Origin: Streptomyces qaidamensis
Lineage (GTDB): Bacteria; Actinomycetota; Actinomycetes; Streptomycetales; Streptomycetaceae
Assembly: GCF_001611795.1 (NCBI RefSeq)
Contig: NZ_CP015098.1
Span: 8,494,001 to 8,558,000, forward strand
Direction of reading: 5' to 3'
Length of the DNA: 64,000 nucleotides
Position 1 is the stretch's first letter. The number at the start of each line of letters is the position of its first letter. Shown piece after piece: positions 59,396-64,000 of the stretch. Position numbers and translations under genes: made by a program. The notes under the pieces were generated by a model. It saw nothing but the letters and a program-made list of their open reading frames with translations. It made no database searches and was not told the origin of the DNA.

Positions 59396-60130
59396 ATGAC
59401 GACCACTCAACTGCAGCCCATGCCCGGCGAGTGGCGGCGTGCCCTCGCGGTCGTGGCGCACCCGGACGACCTCGAGTACGGCTGCTCGGCGGCGATCGCG
59501 GCCTGGACCGACGAGGGGCGCGAGGTCGCCTACGTCCTCGCGACCCGGGGCGAGGCGGGCATCGATACCATCGAGCCCGCGCGGTGCGGGCCGCTGCGCG
59601 AGCGGGAGCAGCGGGCGAGCGCGGCGGTGGTCGGCGTGTCGGAGGTGGAGTTCCTCGACCACGAGGACGGCGTCATCGAGTACGGCACCGCCCTGCGCCG
59701 CGACATCGCCGCCGCCATCCGCCGGCACAAGCCCGAGCTGGTCATCACGCTCAACCACCGCGACACGTGGGGCGGCGTCGCCTGGAACACCCCGGACCAC
59801 GTGGCCGTCGGCCGTGCCACGCTCGACGCGGCCGGCGACGCCGGAAACCGGTGGATCTTCCCCGAGCTCGTGGAGCAGGGCCTCGACCCCTGGGACGGCG
59901 TGCGCTGGGTCGCGGTCGCGGGCTCCAGCACCCCCACCCACGCCGTCGACGCGACGGCCGGCATGGAGCGCGCGGTGGCCTCCCTGCTGGAACACCGCAG
60001 TTACATCGAGGTGTTGACCGATGAGGACCCGGAGACCTACGTCCGCCGATTCCTGACCGGGCACGCCGAAGCCATGGGGGAGCGGTTCGGGGGCAGGCCC
60101 GCGGTGACGTTCGAACTGTTCGGCAGATGA
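59396..60130 (+). CDS. PIG-L family deacetylase
   Basis: The 244-residue protein has the LmbE/PIG-L metal motif AHPDDLEYG (near 22-30), the middle HRDTWGG segment with an aspartate/histidine pair, and TPDHVAVGRATL as the third ligand segment. Such enzymes deacetylate N-acetyl-glucosaminyl substrates, for example in mycothiol or bacillithiol synthesis and glycopeptide tailoring. The substrate here is unknown. Confidence 0.9.
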   Translation: MTTTQLQPMPGEWRRALAVVAHPDDLEYGCSAAIAAWTDEGREVAYVLATRGEAGIDTIEPARCGPLREREQRASAAVVGVSEVEFLDHEDGVIEYGTALRRDIAAAIRRHKPELVITLNHRDTWGGVAWNTPDHVAVGRATLDAAGDAGNRWIFPELVEQGLDPWDGVRWVAVAGSSTPTHAVDATAGMERAVASLLEHRSYIEVLTDEDPETYVRRFLTGHAEAMGERFGGRPAVTFELFGR

Positions 60131-60152
60131 CCGGCGCACGACGGGGGAGACC

Positions 60153-61049
60153 ATGACAGGCAGCGAGGAACTGGCAGGGCGGTTCGAGGAGCACCGCGGC
60201 CATCTGAAGGCGGTCGCGTACCGCATGCTGGGGTCACTGGCCGAGGCGGAGGACGCCGTCCAGGAGGCCTGGCTGCGGCTGAGCCGCTCCGAAGCGGACG
60301 ACATCGGGAACCTGGGCGGCTGGCTGACGACCGTGACCGGCCGCATCTGCCTGGACCTGCTGCGCTCGCGCGCCGCACGCCGCGAGGAACCGATGGGCGA
60401 CGCCTTCGTCCCGGACCCGGTACTCAGACCCCTGGCGCAGGTCGTCGATCCGGCGGAGGAGGTGCTCCAGGCCGACTCCGTGGGTCTGGCCCTGCTCGTG
60501 GTGCTGGAGAACCTGGCGCCCGACGAGCGGCTCGCCTTCGTGCTGCACGACATGTTCGCCGTGCCGTTCGACGCCATCGCCCCGATCGTGGAGCGCAGCC
60601 CGGCCGCGACCCGGCAGCTGGCGAGCCGTGCGCGGCGCCGGGTGCGGGGCGCCACCCCATCGGCCGATCCGGACCTCGGCCGGCAGAAGCGGGTGCTCGA
60701 CGCGTTCCTGGCCGCCTCGCGCGGCGGTGATTTCGAGGCGTTGCTGGAACTGCTGCACCCGGACGTGGTGCTGCGGGCCGACTCGGGGGCGTTCGTGCGG
60801 GGCGCGGCCGCGTCCAAGGTCGTCCAGGGCGCGAAGACGGTGGCGGAGCAGGCGCTCATGTTCGCCCGCTACGCACAGGCCGCTCAACTGGTGCTGGTCA
60901 ACGGCTCGGTCGGGGTCATCCACGCGCCCGAGGGCCGGGTGCAGTCGGTCATGGGCGTCACCATCGCCGACGGCCGCATCACCGGCCTGTACATCCTGGC
61001 CGACCCCGAGCGGCTGGAGCGCCTGGAGGCCCCCGGGTTCGCCGGCTGA
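60153..61049 (+). CDS. ECF sigma factor with C-terminal SnoaL-like domain (SigJ type)
   Basis: The 298-residue protein fuses sigma regions 2 and 4 (AEDAVQEAWLRL about 30-41 and the helix-turn-helix MFAVPFDAIAPIVERSPAATRQ about 133-154) to a SnoaL/NTF2-like domain (about 175-295). This matches ECF41/SigJ-like factors, in which the C-terminal domain controls sigma activity without a separate anti-sigma factor. Such genes usually neighbour a carboxymuconolactone-decarboxylase or oxidoreductase gene; here the upstream neighbour is a PIG-L deacetylase and I see no such partner. Confidence 0.93.
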   Translation: MTGSEELAGRFEEHRGHLKAVAYRMLGSLAEAEDAVQEAWLRLSRSEADDIGNLGGWLTTVTGRICLDLLRSRAARREEPMGDAFVPDPVLRPLAQVVDPAEEVLQADSVGLALLVVLENLAPDERLAFVLHDMFAVPFDAIAPIVERSPAATRQLASRARRRVRGATPSADPDLGRQKRVLDAFLAASRGGDFEALLELLHPDVVLRADSGAFVRGAAASKVVQGAKTVAEQALMFARYAQAAQLVLVNGSVGVIHAPEGRVQSVMGVTIADGRITGLYILADPERLERLEAPGFAG

Positions 61050-61156
61050 GAGGGGCGTCGCCCAGGGCCGCGCGTGGCCCCGGAAGCGCGAGTGGTCCGT
61101 AACTCCCGGTAGTGAGTACGATACTGGGTGCGCACGCGACCGCGGCTGGGGGCACC

Positions 61157-61669
61157 ATGGGGGACGGCGGCCTGCCGCTGACGGAGGTCCTGGAGACCCT
61201 CCGCGGACAACTCACCGAGCTGATGCGGGACACCGGCGGCAAAGGCCTCCTCTTCGCCTTGGGCGACGTCGAGTTGGAGCTCGGCGTGGAAGTCACGCGG
61301 GGCGGCGGACTGTCGGGAAAGGTCCGCTTCGGCGTGGTCGAGGCGGGAGCCGACGGGACGACGGGCCGCCGCGCCACCCACACGCCGACGTGCCTCGGCG
61401 AGCCGCCGTGGCTCACAGAGCGCGGCCGCGGCCACGGTTCTGCTGGTGCCCGTGCTCTGGGCCGTGCTCAGGCTGGTGCCGATGGCCTGGGGCGTACGGG
61501 ACACGTTGCCGGACCTGCTCGGCCGGCGTACGACGTGGTACGCGTTCGCGCCGGCCTGTGCCGCCGCCGTGGCGGCCGTGTTCGCGCCCCCGGCGTGGAG
61601 CGCCGGCGCGCTGGCGGCGATGTGCGTCGCATGGTTCGTCGCATGGCGGGTGCTGCGCCGTGCGCATGA
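61157..61669 (+). pseudogene. TRYPCO2-domain gene with aberrant 3' end
   Basis: From ATG 61157 the first 75 residues read as a trypsin-co-occurring domain 2 (TRYPCO2) protein: LTEVLETLRGQLTELM, FALGDVELELGVEVTRGG, KVRFGVVEAGADG and GRRATHT. In normal members the last strand (THxVxLxL) and a stop follow. Here THT is followed by CLGEPPWL and an Arg/Ala-rich tail of about 95 residues that merely runs out of frame through the next gene. TACGAT at 61117-61122 is a likely -10, so GTG 61112 is not the start. TRYPCO2 proteins accompany trypsin-like proteases in predicted conflict systems; no protease gene is nearby. Confidence 0.6.
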
Positions 61670-62153
61670 CGGGCCCGCCTCGCTCGCCCTGCTGCGCCGT
61701 GGCGTCGCGGACTGGCCGCACTACGTGACGCGGTGCTGGCTCTTCGGACTCGCAGGGGGCGTGGTCATGCTGGGTGACCTGGTCACGGGCGGTTGGGAGC
61801 CGTTGAGCTTCACCGTCTCGGGCATCCTCTTCACCCGGTGCGCTCTGCTGCTGTTCGGCTTCACCTACCAGCACCCCGCGCTGGGCCGGCACTGGCGGAA
61901 CTTCTCGGGAGTCCGGCTGGGACGCAGGACCGCGGCTCTGTGCGGCTTGGTGCTCGCCGTCGCGTGGGTCCCCGAACTCCCGGGTTACGTGCTGCTGGTG
62001 CTCGCCGCGGTCCCCGCCTGGCAGATGCAGGGCGGCCTGTCGCACCTCATCGCGTACGGCCGGCCCGAGGGGGTGTTCCTGCACGGCGGCCGGATCTCCT
62101 ACCGGGTGCGGCAGGGTCCGTATGCCGAGCGGCCGGAAGCCTGGCCGTCCTGA
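61446..62153 (+). CDS. putative membrane protein with disturbed N-terminus
   Basis: The 235-residue product of GTG 61446 has hydrophobic segments at about 1-12, 28-70, 95-115, 125-145 and 160-185 (LVLAVAWVPELPGYVLLVLA). No named family is recognised. No ribosome binding site precedes the GTG. The frame stays open upstream with SAAAATVLLVPVL that also looks membrane-like, but without a good start. The gene overlaps the out-of-frame tail of the TRYPCO2 gene. A deletion joining the 3' end of one gene to the 5' end of the other would explain both oddities. Confidence 0.5.
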   Translation: MPVLWAVLRLVPMAWGVRDTLPDLLGRRTTWYAFAPACAAAVAAVFAPPAWSAGALAAMCVAWFVAWRVLRRAHDGPASLALLRRGVADWPHYVTRCWLFGLAGGVVMLGDLVTGGWEPLSFTVSGILFTRCALLLFGFTYQHPALGRHWRNFSGVRLGRRTAALCGLVLAVAWVPELPGYVLLVLAAVPAWQMQGGLSHLIAYGRPEGVFLHGGRISYRVRQGPYAERPEAWPS

Positions 62154-62184
62154 GGAGGCCGCCCCGATCGGTAGCCTGGTCCCC

Positions 62185-63015
62185 ATGCGAGAACACGTGT
62201 CCGACCCGCCGGACCTGCGCGGCGACTGCGAGCGGTGCTTCGGGCTGTGCTGCGTCGCCCTGCCCTTCGCCGCCTCGGCCGACTTCGCGGTCGACAAGGC
62301 CGCCGGCACGCCCTGCCGCAACCTCCAGGAGGACCACCGCTGCGGCATCCACGCCCGGCTCCGGCAGAAGGGATTCACCGGCTGCACGGTCTACGACTGC
62401 TTCGGCGCCGGGCAGCAGGTCTCGCAGGTCACCTTCGGCGGGCGGGACTGGCGTACCGGGCCGCGGGAGGACGCCCGCCGCATGTTCGAGGTGTTCCCGG
62501 TGGTCAGGCAGCTGCACGAGCTGCTGTGGTACCTGACCGAGGCGCTCGCCCTGCCGGCGGCCCGGCCCGTCCGCGCCGAGCTGGGCAAGGCCCTGCGGAA
62601 GACCCGGGAGCTCACCGCCGGAACGCCCGAGGAGCTCGCCGGGCTGGACGTGGCGGCGCACCGCCAGGAGGTCAACGTCCTGCTGCTCAGGACGAGCGAG
62701 CTGGCCAGGGCCGGCACCAAGGGCCGCAAGAAGGACCGACGGGGCGCGGACCTCATGGGCGCCCGGCTCAGCGGCGCAGACCTGCGCGGTGCCAGTCTCC
62801 GCGGCGCCTACCTCATCGCTGCCGACCTCACCGGCGCGGACCTGCGGGGCGCCGACCTGATCGGTGCCGACCTGCGCGACGCGGACCTCACGGACGCCGA
62901 TCTGACCGGCGCGTTCTTCCTCACCCAGCCCCAGCTGAACGCGGCGCGGGGGAGTGCCGGGACCCGGCTGCCCGGGTCAGTCACCCGCCCCGGGCACTGG
63001 ACGGCGCAGGTCTGA
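62185..63015 (+). CDS. Cys-cluster (YkgJ-like) protein with C-terminal pentapeptide repeats
   Basis: The 276-residue protein has an N-terminal cysteine cluster (GDCERCFGLCCVALPF about 13-28, then CRNLQEDHRCGIH and GCTVYDCFG) like the metal-binding YkgJ/Fe-S-oxidoreductase-like domain. A helical middle follows, then a pentapeptide-repeat right-handed beta-helix at about 185-245 (A(D/N)LxG repeats such as GADLRGADLIGADL). Combinations of this kind occur in Streptomyces without a known role. ATG 62185 is 7 nt after a -10-like TAGCCT, so a leaderless mRNA is possible. The 3' end overlaps the convergent P450 by 39 nt. Confidence 0.8.
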   Translation: MREHVSDPPDLRGDCERCFGLCCVALPFAASADFAVDKAAGTPCRNLQEDHRCGIHARLRQKGFTGCTVYDCFGAGQQVSQVTFGGRDWRTGPREDARRMFEVFPVVRQLHELLWYLTEALALPAARPVRAELGKALRKTRELTAGTPEELAGLDVAAHRQEVNVLLLRTSELARAGTKGRKKDRRGADLMGARLSGADLRGASLRGAYLIAADLTGADLRGADLIGADLRDADLTDADLTGAFFLTQPQLNAARGSAGTRLPGSVTRPGHWTAQV

Positions 63016-64000
63016 ATCCGGCTGCCGCACCGACGCGCGGCGCTCCGGGCGCAGCCGCAGGCCCTCCGGCATCAGTGTCAGCCGTTCCGTCACGCGCAGC
63101 CGGTAGGCCGGGTCGGCCCGCAGCTCGTAGCGCCGTAGCAGCAGCCCGAGCACCAAGGTGGCTTCGTGCAGCGCGAACTGGCGCCCGATGCATGCCCGGG
63201 CGCCCGTCCCGAACGGTTTGAAGCTGTGCGCCGGCCGGGACCGTACGGCCTGTGCGTCGAAGCGGTCGGGGTCGAACCGCTCGGCGTCCGGGCCCCACGC
63301 GTCGGGGTCCCGGTGCAGCATCGGCGTCAGCACCAGCGCCCACGCCCCGCGCCGCATGGGATGCTCCCCGGCCAGCACCGTGTCCTGCCGGGCCTGCCGG
63401 GAGAACGCGGGCGCGGTGGGCCACAGCCGCAGCGACTCGTCCAGCACCCGGCGGACGTAGCGCAGCCGGGCCACCTGCTCGTAGGCGGGATCCGCCGCGT
63501 CTGCCCACACCCGGTCCACCTCGGCGCGGGCCCGGGCCGCGATCTCGGGGTGGCGGGCGAGGTAGTACAGGGCGAAGGAGAGCGCGCCGGAGGTCGTCTC
63601 GTGTCCGGCGACGAGGAACGTGATGACCTGGCGGCGGACGTTCTGCGGCGACAGCCGCTCCCCGGTGTCGGGATGGGCCGTCTCCAGCATGCGGTCGAGC
63701 AGATCGCCGTCGCCCCCGCCGGTGGCGCGCCGGGCCCGGACCAATGCGTCGACCGTGTGGTTGAGGTGGGCGATGTCGGCCTCGTTGCGCCGGCTCGCGC
63801 TCCGCAGCAGCAGCGGGGCCAGCGGGAAGGGCACGGTGTTGAGCCGCTGCGCGTAGGTCAGCGTGCCCACCATCGCCGTCACGAAGGGATGCGGCCGGGA
63901 GCGCTCGAACGAACCGAAGTCGTGCCCGAAGCCGGTGCGCGCGATCGTCTCCAGCGTCAGCTTGGTCATGTCGCCGGGTACGTCCACCGCCCGGCCCGCG
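62977..64000 (-). CDS. cytochrome P450, partial (N-terminus beyond the window)
   Basis: The 341 C-terminal codons of a P450: I-helix FLVAGHETTSG, K-helix ExxR in LDESLRLWP, and the heme loop FKPFGTGARACIGRQFA with the thiolate Cys. The pattern (FKPFGTGxRACIG) is that of CYP102-like fatty-acid hydroxylases and related bacterial members, not of the camphor type at 8079. No reductase domain follows the heme domain, so it is a stand-alone P450 needing partners. The reading frame is open to the window edge. Confidence 0.92.
   Translation of the reverse strand, partial: AGRAVDVPGDMTKLTLETIARTGFGHDFGSFERSRPHPFVTAMVGTLTYAQRLNTVPFPLAPLLLRSASRRNEADIAHLNHTVDALVRARRATGGGDGDLLDRMLETAHPDTGERLSPQNVRRQVITFLVAGHETTSGALSFALYYLARHPEIAARARAEVDRVWADAADPAYEQVARLRYVRRVLDESLRLWPTAPAFSRQARQDTVLAGEHPMRRGAWALVLTPMLHRDPDAWGPDAERFDPDRFDAQAVRSRPAHSFKPFGTGARACIGRQFALHEATLVLGLLLRRYELRADPAYRLRVTERLTLMPEGLRLRPERRASVRQPDSDLRRPVPGAGD

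Noticed and set aside
61112..61156. GTG 61112 as the start of the TRYPCO2 gene
   Set aside because: A likely -10 box (TACGAT, 61117-61122) lies inside that extension and the domain begins after ATG 61157.
1..64000. CRISPR arrays, tRNA or rRNA genes, insertion sequences, attachment sites, phage-defence islands
   Set aside because: No spaced direct repeats, tRNA-like cloverleafs, transposase or integrase proteins, or defence effectors were seen. The TRYPCO2 fragment is the only conflict-related trace.

Overview
The window reads as actinobacterial chromosome, almost certainly Streptomyces. GC content is very high, GTG starts and 4-nt GTGA/ATGA stop-start overlaps are common, there are two ECF sigma factors, two P450s and many TetR, MarR, LuxR and LacI regulators. 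Two intergenic copies of a dispersed repeat typical of Streptomyces are present. I see no tRNA, rRNA, insertion sequence, CRISPR array or prophage. The last gene runs off the right edge.

Layout. 0-5.2 kb: VOC protein, SDR, a His-rich DUF4396 membrane protein behind a CsoR-like operator, an AlkZ-like DNA glycosylase homologue, a Met/His-rich membrane protein and an ECF sigma factor. 5.2-8.1 kb: alpha/beta hydrolase with an FAD oxidase, then a frameshifted gene. 8.1-29.2 kb: a large catabolic island. It holds a P450 and a glutamine-synthetase-like ligase facing a ferredoxin, ferredoxin reductase, acetoacetate-decarboxylase-like protein, HpaE-like dehydrogenase, extradiol dioxygenase, fumarylacetoacetase-family protein and TetR operon. 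After these come an APC permease, an aldehyde dehydrogenase with a gamma-glutamyl hydrolase, a MarR regulator, an LLM flavoprotein, a LuxR regulator, a ribose-type ABC importer and a YtcJ-type amidohydrolase. 29.2-42.4 kb: zinc/manganese-type ABC importer, DauR-like regulator with a serine/threonine dehydratase, cupin, lipoprotein, RibD-type reductase, TetR-controlled SDR, MoxR/VWA pair, FtsX-type ABC exporter and an SDR. 42.4-57.9 kb: a complete L-rhamnose locus. 57.9-64 kb: peptidase-like hydrolase, PIG-L deacetylase, SigJ-like sigma factor, a broken-looking TRYPCO2/membrane gene pair, a Cys-cluster/pentapeptide protein and a partial P450.

The most interesting part is the 8-29 kb island. 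A 16-bp dyad, roughly CGTTTGRNNYCAAACG, occurs six times at its promoters, and at four of them it touches or overlaps a recognisable -10 box. The enzyme set (GS-like ligase, oxygenase with its own redox chain, aldehyde dehydrogenases, class I GATase-type gamma-glutamyl hydrolase, ring-cleavage dioxygenase) matches the logic of gamma-glutamylation pathways for amines such as aniline, isopropylamine and putrescine. Here it is joined to homoprotocatechuate-type ring cleavage. I infer a regulated pathway for an aromatic amine; the substrate cannot be read from sequence.

The rhamnose locus is also unusually complete. rhaI, a fused aldolase/dehydrogenase, rhaB and lutABC run in one direction, so L-rhamnose could be taken to DHAP and, through lactaldehyde and lactate, to pyruvate from one transcript. 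The divergent transcript carries an ABC importer, a mutarotase and a secreted BNR_4 beta-propeller protein that may release rhamnose outside the cell.
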